From an uncultured Prevotellaceae bacterium (GTDB lineage: Bacteria; Bacteroidota; Bacteroidia; Bacteroidales; Muribaculaceae): a DNA stretch of 64,000 bases. Below, one piece after another: positions 8,816 through 16,564 of this stretch. The stretch spans positions 50,916 through 114,915 of the forward strand of contig ONKU01000009.1 of the NCBI GenBank assembly GCA_900318535.1, given 5' to 3'. Both the position numbers and the translations under genes were made by a program. Numbering within the stretch: position 1 is the first letter of the stretch; each line of letters opens with the position of its first letter. The notes under the pieces are model-generated. The model was not told the origin of the DNA, did no database searches, and worked only from the letters and a program-made list of their open reading frames with translations.

Positions 8816-11188
8816 ATGAAACTTTACAGGACGATAACCGTGCTTGCTTTGGCGATGTTGGCAATGGCTTCCCTTGCCCAACAGCAAGCGACAATGACAT
8901 TTAACGACGAGGCGCGCCACCAGACGGTCACCGTGACCGCCGTGGGCGAGGACATCATACGTGTGGATGTGGTGCCCGACGGATGGAACGGCAGCAGACT
9001 GCCGTCGCTGGCGCTTGACAAGACCGCCAAGGCCGAGATCAAGGTCGAGGAGTTGGAAGACATGAGCGTGATGCGAACCGGCAGCGGCATGAAGGTGGTT
9101 CTGGACAGGACCATGGGCAGCATCACCATGGGCAGCCGCAATGGCTACTATGTCACCGACCTGTGTGACCGCAGCACGTCAACGTTGAGCCTGCTGCACC
9201 ATGGCCAGGAGTCGTTCTACGGTGCTGGCGAGCGTGGCTTCTCGTTCAATCTGGCGGGTGACACTCTTGTCAATTACAATACCCAGAACTACGGCTACCA
9301 GATGGGCGAAAAGCGCACCAAGATGATGGGCATCACCATGCCGTTTGTGATTTCGTCCAAGGGCTATGGCGTGTTGTTTGACGACTTCTGCAAGTCATCC
9401 CTCTATTTGGGAAATCAAGGCATCGAGTATACATCCACAACCCCTCAGCCCATCTCCTATTACGTCATCAACGGCAATGGCAGGGTCGAGAGCGTCGTGA
9501 AGAATTACACGTGGCTCACGGGCCGTCAGGAACTGCCGCCGCTGTGGACGCTGGGCTACATTACGTCAAAATATGGCTACCATGACCAGCGCGAGAGCGA
9601 GGGCGTGGTCGATACCCTCAAGCGCGAGGGCTATCCGCTGGACGGCATCGTGTTTGACCTGTACTGGTATGGCAAGGAGGAAGACATGGGCCGTCTGGAA
9701 TGGGACAAGCAGCAGTGGCCCGACCACCGCAAGATGCTGCGCGACTTCAAGGAGAAAGGCGTCAACGTCGTGACCATCTCGCAGCCCTATGTGCTCACCA
9801 ACGGCCGCGCCATCGACAATTACCGCCTGTTGGACCCCCAGGGCATCTTCTGCAAGACCGACGGCACCGACACGACCCACACCGTCACCATCTGGGTGGG
9901 GCAGGGTGGCATGTTCGACGTGTCCAATCCCGCCACGCGCCTGTGGCTGCGCAACCGCTACAAATCGCTCACCGACGAGGGCGTGACCGGCTGGTGGGGC
10001 GACCTGGGCGAGCCCGAAAAGCATCCGCTCGAAATCCGCCACTTCAACGGCCTCACGGCCGAGCAGTACCACAACTACTACGGCAACGAGTGGAGCAGCA
10101 TCATCTATGACATGTTCAAGGAGGAGTACCCCGACCGTCGCCCGATGGTCATGATGCGCGCCGGCACGGCTGGCCTGCAGCGCTATTCGGTGTTCCCCTG
10201 GTCCACCGACGTGTCCCGCTCGTGGGGTGGCATGCAGCCCCAGGTCAATATCATGCTCAATACGGGCCTGAGCGGTCTGGGCTACATGTCTCACGACGTG
10301 GGCGGCTTCGCTGTCGATCCCGCTAACAAGCGTGACGGCGAGCTCTACATCCGCTGGCTGCAGCTGGGCCTGTTCTCGCCCATGCTGCGCACCCACTCGA
10401 CCTATCAGGCCGAACCCTACAATTACAAGGAATTTGGCGACCTCACGTTGCGCATCATCAAGGAGCGCTACAAGTGGCTGCCCTATAACTACACGCTGGC
10501 CTATGACAACGCCTGGAACGGCCTGCCCCTGGTGCGCCCGCTGGGCATGTACGAGGACGATATGGATTTCGCCCGCTATGACCACATCAACGACCAGTAC
10601 CTGTGGGGCCGTGACGTGATGGTGGCACCCGTGATGCAGCAGGGCGCCGTCAGCCGCGAGATTACTTTCCCCGACGGCACCTGGGTCGATATCAACCATC
10701 CTGAGAAGGCCTATCAGGGCCACACGACGATCAATTACAGCGCTCCCATCGAGGTGTTGCCGCTGTTTGCCCGTGCGGGAGCCTTTATCCCACAGGCCAA
10801 CTACGAGATGCAGAATGTGGGCGACTATGATCCTGACAGATTGGATATCGTTTACTATTCCAGTGACAATCCCTCGACCTACATCCTCTTTGACGACGAC
10901 CTGCACTCGACGGGCACCCTGGCCAGAGACAAGCACCGCATCATCCAGTTCACCGCCACGCCCCAGGGCCGTACCAACTACATTACCATCCAGGGTCGCG
11001 GCGATATCGACGGCGATGCGCCCAGCAAGGCCTACCGCCTGATCATCCCCGCCATCAACAAGCCCGGCAAGGTGAAAATCAACGGCGCCAAAGCCAAGGA
11101 CGTGACCTATGACAAGCGCACCCGCACCCTGACCGTCCCCGTCACCATCGCCGACGTCACCGCCACCACCATCATCGAAATCTCATAG
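8816..11188 (+). CDS. Glycoside hydrolase family 31 (alpha-glucosidase/alpha-xylosidase type), secreted
   Basis: Starting at the ATG at 8816 gives a signal peptide (MKLYRTITVLALAMLAMASLAQ) and a 790-residue enzyme. GH31 hallmarks are DGIVFDLYWYG in the barrel, GWWGDLGEPE carrying the predicted catalytic nucleophile Asp, and WSTDVSRSWGGMQPQ with the predicted acid/base Asp, followed by SHDVGGF. An N-terminal beta-sandwich and C-terminal beta domains flank the barrel as in the family. It likely removes alpha-linked glucose or xylose from glycans in the periplasm; the substrate is not decidable. No SusCD pair adjoins it. Confidence 0.92.
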   Translation: MKLYRTITVLALAMLAMASLAQQQATMTFNDEARHQTVTVTAVGEDIIRVDVVPDGWNGSRLPSLALDKTAKAEIKVEELEDMSVMRTGSGMKVVLDRTMGSITMGSRNGYYVTDLCDRSTSTLSLLHHGQESFYGAGERGFSFNLAGDTLVNYNTQNYGYQMGEKRTKMMGITMPFVISSKGYGVLFDDFCKSSLYLGNQGIEYTSTTPQPISYYVINGNGRVESVVKNYTWLTGRQELPPLWTLGYITSKYGYHDQRESEGVVDTLKREGYPLDGIVFDLYWYGKEEDMGRLEWDKQQWPDHRKMLRDFKEKGVNVVTISQPYVLTNGRAIDNYRLLDPQGIFCKTDGTDTTHTVTIWVGQGGMFDVSNPATRLWLRNRYKSLTDEGVTGWWGDLGEPEKHPLEIRHFNGLTAEQYHNYYGNEWSSIIYDMFKEEYPDRRPMVMMRAGTAGLQRYSVFPWSTDVSRSWGGMQPQVNIMLNTGLSGLGYMSHDVGGFAVDPANKRDGELYIRWLQLGLFSPMLRTHSTYQAEPYNYKEFGDLTLRIIKERYKWLPYNYTLAYDNAWNGLPLVRPLGMYEDDMDFARYDHINDQYLWGRDVMVAPVMQQGAVSREITFPDGTWVDINHPEKAYQGHTTINYSAPIEVLPLFARAGAFIPQANYEMQNVGDYDPDRLDIVYYSSDNPSTYILFDDDLHSTGTLARDKHRIIQFTATPQGRTNYITIQGRGDIDGDAPSKAYRLIIPAINKPGKVKINGAKAKDVTYDKRTRTLTVPVTIADVTATTIIEIS

Positions 11189-11223
11189 TAATAAACTACG
11201 GATTTCACGAATTAAACTGAGGA

Positions 11224-11257
11224 CATCCGCATTCCAGAACAAAATGGAATGCGGATG
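11224..11257 (+). terminator. Hairpin terminator after GH31, member of a recurring GCATCCGC palindrome
   Basis: A 13-bp perfect stem (11224-11236 with 11245-11257) with loop ACAAAA follows the GH31 stop by 35 nt. The stem core CATCCGCATTCC recurs at 16402-16434 and, shortened, at 60263-60292. Confidence 0.6.
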
Positions 11258-11289
11258 CCCTTCGCTTAATTCGTTAATTTGGCAGACCT

Positions 11290-11366
11290 AAAAACTTCGC
11301 GTCTTAGCGTGAGGCCAAAGGACGCGGATGCCAATTAGTCCAATTCGCGCAATTCGTAGTTTAGTT
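11290..11366. repeat. Dispersed intergenic repeat (CTTAGCGT / GCGGATGCCAATTAG type)
   Basis: The stretch holds CTTCGCGTCTTAGCGTGAGG followed by ACGCGGATGCCAATTAGT and AATTCGTAGTTTA. Near-identical strings occur at 60216-60318, 60420-60462 and 63918-63962, all between genes. Confidence 0.55.
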
Positions 11367-11684
11367 TCAGATGACCACGGCGGTGCCGCTGGTGGCGACC
11401 ATGAGCATGGAGTTGCTCTCGCCGATGGTCTCATAGTCGATGTCGATGCCCACGATGGCGTTGGCGCCCATGGCCTGAGCACGTTCCATCATTTCCTGCA
11501 TGGCGGTATCCTTGGCCTTGCGAAGCACTTTCTCGTAGCTGGCCGAGCGGCCGCCCACGATGTCGCGGATGCCGGCAAATATATCCTTCATGAAGTTGGC
11601 GCCGATAATCGTTTCGCCTGTCACTACGCCCTTGTACTCTCTAATCCTGTAACCCTCTACTTGGGGAGTCGTCGTCAGTATCAT
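11367..11684 (-). CDS. YbjQ/UPF0145 family protein
   Basis: The 105-residue protein shows the UPF0145 pattern: [30 protein letters not shown] at the start, the [37 protein letters not shown] core and the terminal [13 protein letters not shown]. Family members are small, probably pentameric proteins sometimes called heavy-metal-binding, with no firmly established role. It is a single-gene unit on the minus strand, converging with GH31 across a repeat region. Confidence 0.88.
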   Translation of the reverse strand: MILTTTPQVEGYRIREYKGVVTGETIIGANFMKDIFAGIRDIVGGRSASYEKVLRKAKDTAMQEMMERAQAMGANAIVGIDIDYETIGESNSMLMVATSGTAVVI

Positions 11685-11855
11685 ATCTCTATTCTTTTAA
11701 TTGATTAACACACCCGATCAACCATGCAAAAACTATGCCAAGCGCTCAAAACCAGATGCTCCAAAACAAAACCACGTACCATATCTCATGAACCTCCTTA
11801 GAAACATAAAACTTAAAATCTTGCCTTTTTCTTTCATCGTTTTGGGGTATTTTGC

Positions 11856-11863
11856 TATATTTG
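11856..11863 (+). promoter_or_regulatory. Promoter -7 box of the first BspA-like gene
   Basis: TATATTTG with TTTC 20 nt upstream fits the Bacteroidota promoter. The bases right after the box (CAGCAAATATCA) resemble those after the boxes of the two other BspA-like genes. The untranslated leader would be about 65 nt. Confidence 0.5.
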
Positions 11864-11932
11864 CAGCAAATATCATCTCGCCGTAGATTTATTGATAACT
11901 ATCAAGGAATCAAAATCATAAAACGATACGCT

Positions 11933-14740
11933 ATGAAAAAAGAACTCTTAATCTTTCGATGGGTCGTTCTGTTGGCGGCTCTCGCATGTGCCCACGGCGC
12001 CAGCGCCCAGGAGGCCTATGCCTGGTACTCGCCGGGGGCCAATTCGCTGACGTTCTGCTACGACAACGAGCGCAGTATCTGCGTGGGTACGACCTATGAC
12101 TTGAACGATGGCACCATCGAGCCAGGTTGGATAACTGATGGCAACAGTGCCTATGTGAAGTATGTTTCCTTTCACCACTCGTTCGCCGATTACCGCCCGA
12201 CGTCGACCTACCACTGGTTCTACGAAATGCGTAACCTTGAATCCATCACCGGGATGAGGTACCTGAACACCAGCGAGGTGACGCGCATGGATAATATGTT
12301 CCATGCCTGCTATAAATTGACGAGCATTGACTTGAGCAATTTCAATACTACCAATGTGACCAGCATGTCGGGCATGTTCTCCCGTTGCTCCGGTATGACG
12401 GTACTTGACTTGAGCAGTTTTAACACGGCCAATGTGACCAGCATGGAGTATATGTTCAATGCCTGCACCAATCTGACAACCATCTATGTCGGTACCGAGT
12501 GGAGCACAGCGGCTGTGACCAAATCTACAGACATGTTCTATAACTGCACCAGCCTGTTTGGCGGCAAAGGAACCCCCTACGATGCCGACCATGTGGATAA
12601 GACCTATGCCCGCCTCGATGGTAAAGACGGCCTTCCGGGCTACTTGAGCGATATCGTTCCTGGACCCTATGCCTGCTTCACGACGGCGGATAAGACGCTG
12701 ACGTTCTACTTCGACAACCAGCGCAATACGCGCCCAGGCAAGACCTATGACCTGAACGAGGGAAAAAACAATTCTGGCTGGAGAGACGATGGCACCAATG
12801 ACAAAGTGAGCAAGGTGGTGTTTGACCCGTCGTTTGCCGAGGCCCGCCCGACGAGCACCTACGGCTGGTTTTACGGCATGCAGTGGATGAAATCCATCGA
12901 GGGCCTCGAGTATCTGAACACCAGTGAGGTGACTTTTATGAATTATATGTTCTATGACTGCAGTGACTTGACGAGTATTGACTTGAGTCATTTCAACACC
13001 GACAAGGCCACACACATGCCTGGCTTGTTCTCCTATTGCCAGAAACTTACGAGCCTTGACCTGACCACCTTCAACACCGCCAATGTGGAAAAAATGGATT
13101 ATATGTTCTCGATGTGTGTCAATCTGCAAACCATCTATGTCGGCAGCGGATGGAGCACCGAGTCTGTGGACGATTCCGATGATATGTTCTATGGCTGTGT
13201 GGACCTGGTGGGTGGCAAAGGCACGACCTATACCAGGGACCACATTGGATCAGAATACGCCCACATCGACGGCGGTGAGAGCAATCCGGGCTACTTGAGC
13301 GATATCAATCCTGCGCCCTATGCCTGCTACACGGCCGAGGACGCGACACTGACGTTCTACTACGACAACCGACGCGGTCCTCGCCCGGGCAAGACCTACG
13401 ATCTGAACACGGACAATAACGAAACAGCCTGGCGCGCCGATGGCGCCAGCGCCAGTGTGACCAAGGTGGTGTTCGACCCGTCGTTCGCCGAGGCCCGCCC
13501 GACGACCACCTACGGTTGGTTTGACAATATGAAGCTTCTTCGACCCATCGAGGGCATGGAGAATCTGAACACCAGTGAGGTGACCAGTATGAAGCACATG
13601 TTCTATAACTGCAATGAATTGAGGAGCCTTGACTTGAGTAATTTCAATACAGCCAAGGTGACAGACATGTCGGGCATGTTCTCTCTTTGCGTATACTTGA
13701 CGAGTCTTGACTTGAGCACCTTCAACACTGCCAATGTGGAGGCCATGGATTCTATGTTCCATGCCTGTATCAGTCTGCAAACCATCTATGTGGGCGACGG
13801 ATGGAGCACGGCGGCTGTGACCGAATCCGGGAAAATGTTCAATGACTGTATCGACCTGGCGGGCGACAAAGGCACGAGCTACGACAACCACCACATCGAC
13901 AAAGAATACGCCCACATCGACGGCGGTGCCAACGACCCGGGCTACATGAGCTATATCGCGCCCCAGGCTTATGCCTGCTACTCGGCCGAGAACACGACGC
14001 TGACGTTCTACTACGACTACTATCGCACTAGCCGAACGGTCCGAACGGGCACGACCTACGACTTGAACGCTGGCTCAGTCGAACCCGACTGGGCTAACGA
14101 TGGCACCAATGCCAAAGTGACCCAGGTGGCCTTCGACCCCTCGTTCGCCGAAGTCCGCCCGATGTTCACCTGCTACTGGTTCTACGAAATGAGGAGGCTT
14201 GAAACCATCACAGGGATGAACTACCTGAACACTAGCGAGGTGACGCGCATGGACGCCATGTTCTACCGCTGCTATAAATTGACGACTCTGGACTTGAGCA
14301 GTTTCAATACTACCAATGTGACGGATTTGAGTGAGATGTTCCGGGGTAGCAATGCTCTGCAGACGATCTATGTGGGAGATGGTTGGCAGTTGAGTGACAT
14401 GGCTCAAGCGTTGTCAAGAAATGTGTTCAATGACTGCACCAGTCTGGTGGGTGGTCAGGGCACGGCCTACGATGCCGCCCATGTGGGTGCGGACTATGCC
14501 CACATCGACGGTGGCCCCAGCAACCCGGGCTACTTCAGCGAGAAAGGTGCCTACGAGCGTGGCGATGTGGACGGTGACGGCAGCGTGAACATCAGCGACG
14601 TGACTGCCTTGATCGACCTGTTGCTTGCTGGAGGCACCATCACCAATCCGGTTGCTGACTGCAACCAGGACGGCAGCGTGGACATCAGCGACGTTACCGC
14701 CCTGATCGACTTCTTGCTCGCCGGCCAGTGGTCGAATTGA
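11933..14740 (+). CDS. BspA-like (DUF285) surface protein with four modules and C-terminal dockerin-like repeats
   Basis: The start at 11933 gives a signal peptide ending GASAQ. Four modules of about 216 residues follow, beginning near residues 27, 245, 461 and 679. Each has an entry segment (YACYT...TLTFYYDN...TYDLN), a W...DGT...VTKVVFDPSFA segment, then several 25-26-residue DUF285 repeats (LNTSEVTxMxxMFxxCxxLTSLDLSxFNT) and a closing YAHIDGG..NPGY. Residues about 876-935 are two dockerin type I-like calcium loops (DVDGDGSVNISDV, DCNQDGSVDISDV). Such proteins are exported and may mediate adhesion or docking; the partner is unknown. Single-gene unit with its own promoter and terminator. Confidence 0.88.
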   Translation: MKKELLIFRWVVLLAALACAHGASAQEAYAWYSPGANSLTFCYDNERSICVGTTYDLNDGTIEPGWITDGNSAYVKYVSFHHSFADYRPTSTYHWFYEMRNLESITGMRYLNTSEVTRMDNMFHACYKLTSIDLSNFNTTNVTSMSGMFSRCSGMTVLDLSSFNTANVTSMEYMFNACTNLTTIYVGTEWSTAAVTKSTDMFYNCTSLFGGKGTPYDADHVDKTYARLDGKDGLPGYLSDIVPGPYACFTTADKTLTFYFDNQRNTRPGKTYDLNEGKNNSGWRDDGTNDKVSKVVFDPSFAEARPTSTYGWFYGMQWMKSIEGLEYLNTSEVTFMNYMFYDCSDLTSIDLSHFNTDKATHMPGLFSYCQKLTSLDLTTFNTANVEKMDYMFSMCVNLQTIYVGSGWSTESVDDSDDMFYGCVDLVGGKGTTYTRDHIGSEYAHIDGGESNPGYLSDINPAPYACYTAEDATLTFYYDNRRGPRPGKTYDLNTDNNETAWRADGASASVTKVVFDPSFAEARPTTTYGWFDNMKLLRPIEGMENLNTSEVTSMKHMFYNCNELRSLDLSNFNTAKVTDMSGMFSLCVYLTSLDLSTFNTANVEAMDSMFHACISLQTIYVGDGWSTAAVTESGKMFNDCIDLAGDKGTSYDNHHIDKEYAHIDGGANDPGYMSYIAPQAYACYSAENTTLTFYYDYYRTSRTVRTGTTYDLNAGSVEPDWANDGTNAKVTQVAFDPSFAEVRPMFTCYWFYEMRRLETITGMNYLNTSEVTRMDAMFYRCYKLTTLDLSSFNTTNVTDLSEMFRGSNALQTIYVGDGWQLSDMAQALSRNVFNDCTSLVGGQGTAYDAAHVGADYAHIDGGPSNPGYFSEKGAYERGDVDGDGSVNISDVTALIDLLLAGGTITNPVADCNQDGSVDISDVTALIDFLLAGQWSN

Positions 14741-14773
14741 TGGATATGAGATAATAATTAGTATCCTCATTAC

Positions 14774-14821
14774 TGAACTGCACCCCGAAAGTTAGGCACA
14801 AGACTTTTGGGGTGCAGTTCA
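14774..14821 (+). terminator. Long hairpin terminator after the first BspA-like gene
   Basis: An 18-nt arm (14775-14792) pairs with 14803-14820 with one mismatch. The outermost bases are TGAACTGCACCCC and GGGGTGCAGTTCA, which recall the TG..CA ends of IS3-type elements placed back to back. It lies 34 nt after the gene. Confidence 0.6.
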
Positions 14822-14846
14822 TTGCATTTTTCTGATGGATTTTTGG

Positions 14847-14854
14847 TAAATTTG
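14847..14854 (+). promoter_or_regulatory. Promoter -7 box of the second BspA-like gene
   Basis: TAAATTTG followed by CGGCAGATTTTAA, almost the same as the sequence downstream of the box of the third BspA-like gene. The leader is about 25 nt. Confidence 0.5.
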
Positions 14855-14885
14855 CGGCAGATTTTAACTATAAACCTGAATTGTT

Positions 14886-16373
14886 ATGAAACAGAATTAT
14901 TTACTTTCTAGATTGATAGTCGTGGTAGCGGCTATGATGTGCGCCCTCGGTGCCAGCGCCCAAGAGGCCTATGCCTGTTTCACGTCGGATAACACGACGC
15001 TGACGTTCTACTACGACGACGATCGCAACATCCGCCCGGGCACAACCTACTTTCTGAATACCGATAACAACGATGCCGGTTGGGACACCGATGGCACCAA
15101 AGCCAATGTGACTCGAGTGGTGTTTGACCCGTCGTTCGCTGATGCCCGCCCGACGACCACCTACGGCTGGTTTTATGGCATGACAAATCTTCAATCCGTC
15201 GAGGGCGTCGAGCATCTGAACACCAGTAAGGTGACCCGTATGGATTATATGTTCTATGACTGCTACAGATTGACAAACCTTGACTTGAGTCATTTCAACA
15301 CCGACAAGGTTGAACGCATGTCTGCCATGTTCTCTCGCTGCTCTGGTTTGACGATGCTTGACTTGAGGCATTTCAACACAGCCATGGTGGACAACATGGA
15401 GTATATGTTCAATGCCTGCACGAATCTGAGAACCATCTATGTCAGCATCGGATGGAGCACAGCGGCTGTGACCGGGTCCTTAAATATGTTCTATAACTGT
15501 ACCAGCCTGGTAGGCGGACAAGGCACGACCTTCGACTCAGGCCATGTGGATGCCGGCTACGCTCACTTCGACGGTGGCACGAGCAACCCGGGCTACTTCA
15601 CCGAGTTGAAAGAGGCCTATGCATGCTACACACCTGAAAACACGACGCTGACGTTCTACTACAACGGCCTGCGCATTGGCCGCCCAGGCAGGACCTACAA
15701 CATGAACGAGGGAGAATTCGATACCGGTTGGGACATTGATAATACCAACCACGAGGTGACCAAGGTGGTCTTTGACCCCTCGTTTGCTGATGCCCGCCCG
15801 ACGACAACCTGGGGTTGGTTTTACAGAATGTGGAATCTTGAATCCATCCAGGGCTTGACTTATCTGAACACCAGTGAGGTGGAGATTATGGCTTTCATGT
15901 TCGATAGCTGTTATAAATTGACGAGCCTTGATTTGAGCAGTTTCAACACGGCCCAGGTCTACGAGATACGACACATGTTTATCGACTGCAATAACCTGCG
16001 GACCATCTATGTGGGCGATGGTTGGACGACGGCTTCCATGCGCTACACTTGGGACATGTTCAAGAATTGTACCAGCCTGGTTGGCAGTAAGGGTACGGCC
16101 TACGATGTCAACCACGTTGACAAAGAGTATGCCCACATCGACGGCGGCCCCAGCAACCCGGGCTACCTCAGTGAGAAGCCGGCCTTCATCCGTGGCGACG
16201 TGAACGGTGATAGCCATGTAGATATCGCCGACGTGACTGCCTTGATCGACCTGCTGCTTGGTGGAGGCACCATCACCAATCCGGCTGCCGACTGCAACCA
16301 GAACAGCAGTGTTGACATCGCTGACGTTACCGCCCTGATCGATTTCCTGCTGAGCGGAACCTGGAATAATTAG
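14886..16373 (+). CDS. BspA-like (DUF285) surface protein with two modules and dockerin-like repeats
   Basis: The 495-residue paralogue has the same architecture as the 935-residue upstream gene but only two modules (starting near residues 27 and 244). The signal peptide ends LGASAQ. Each module has the TLTFYYDDDR-type entry, VVFDPSFADARPTTTYGWFY, DUF285 repeats (MFYDCYRLTNLDLSHFNTDKV and similar) and the YAHxDGG..NPGY exit. Residues about 435-495 are two dockerin-like loops (DVNGDSHVDIADV, DCNQNSSVDIADV). The second loop has Asn-Ser in place of Asp-Gly, so calcium binding there may be weaker. Tandem with its larger paralogue but separated by a terminator. Confidence 0.88.
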   Translation: MKQNYLLSRLIVVVAAMMCALGASAQEAYACFTSDNTTLTFYYDDDRNIRPGTTYFLNTDNNDAGWDTDGTKANVTRVVFDPSFADARPTTTYGWFYGMTNLQSVEGVEHLNTSKVTRMDYMFYDCYRLTNLDLSHFNTDKVERMSAMFSRCSGLTMLDLRHFNTAMVDNMEYMFNACTNLRTIYVSIGWSTAAVTGSLNMFYNCTSLVGGQGTTFDSGHVDAGYAHFDGGTSNPGYFTELKEAYACYTPENTTLTFYYNGLRIGRPGRTYNMNEGEFDTGWDIDNTNHEVTKVVFDPSFADARPTTTWGWFYRMWNLESIQGLTYLNTSEVEIMAFMFDSCYKLTSLDLSSFNTAQVYEIRHMFIDCNNLRTIYVGDGWTTASMRYTWDMFKNCTSLVGSKGTAYDVNHVDKEYAHIDGGPSNPGYLSEKPAFIRGDVNGDSHVDIADVTALIDLLLGGGTITNPAADCNQNSSVDIADVTALIDFLLSGTWNN

Positions 16374-16401
16374 GAATTAGAAATCAGAAATGAGGAATTA
16401 G

Positions 16402-16434
16402 GCATTCGCACTCCGTCGCTAGGGGTGCGGATGC
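16402..16434 (+). terminator. Hairpin terminator, GCATCCGC-type palindrome
   Basis: Arms 16402-16414 and 16422-16434 pair with two mismatches or wobble positions and are followed by TTGTTGTTT. Same palindrome family as 11224-11257. Confidence 0.5.
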
Positions 16435-16564
16435 TTGTTGTTTGAGCTGCATTTTCCCTTTTTGTGAGAGTGCCGATGAAAAATATTGATTTTTTTTGAA
16501 GCATTTTGGGGGTGCCGTGCGTCTAAAGGGTAAAAACGAGAATAATTAAACCCAGAAATAGATT

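Noticed and set aside
9566-10936. 456-codon minus-strand ORF opposite GH31
   Set aside because: Antisense shadow in GC-rich DNA; the GH31 frame carries all catalytic motifs.
11701-11886. 61-codon plus-strand ORF before the first BspA-like gene
   Set aside because: Runs through the BspA promoter box and has no family resemblance; spacer composition.
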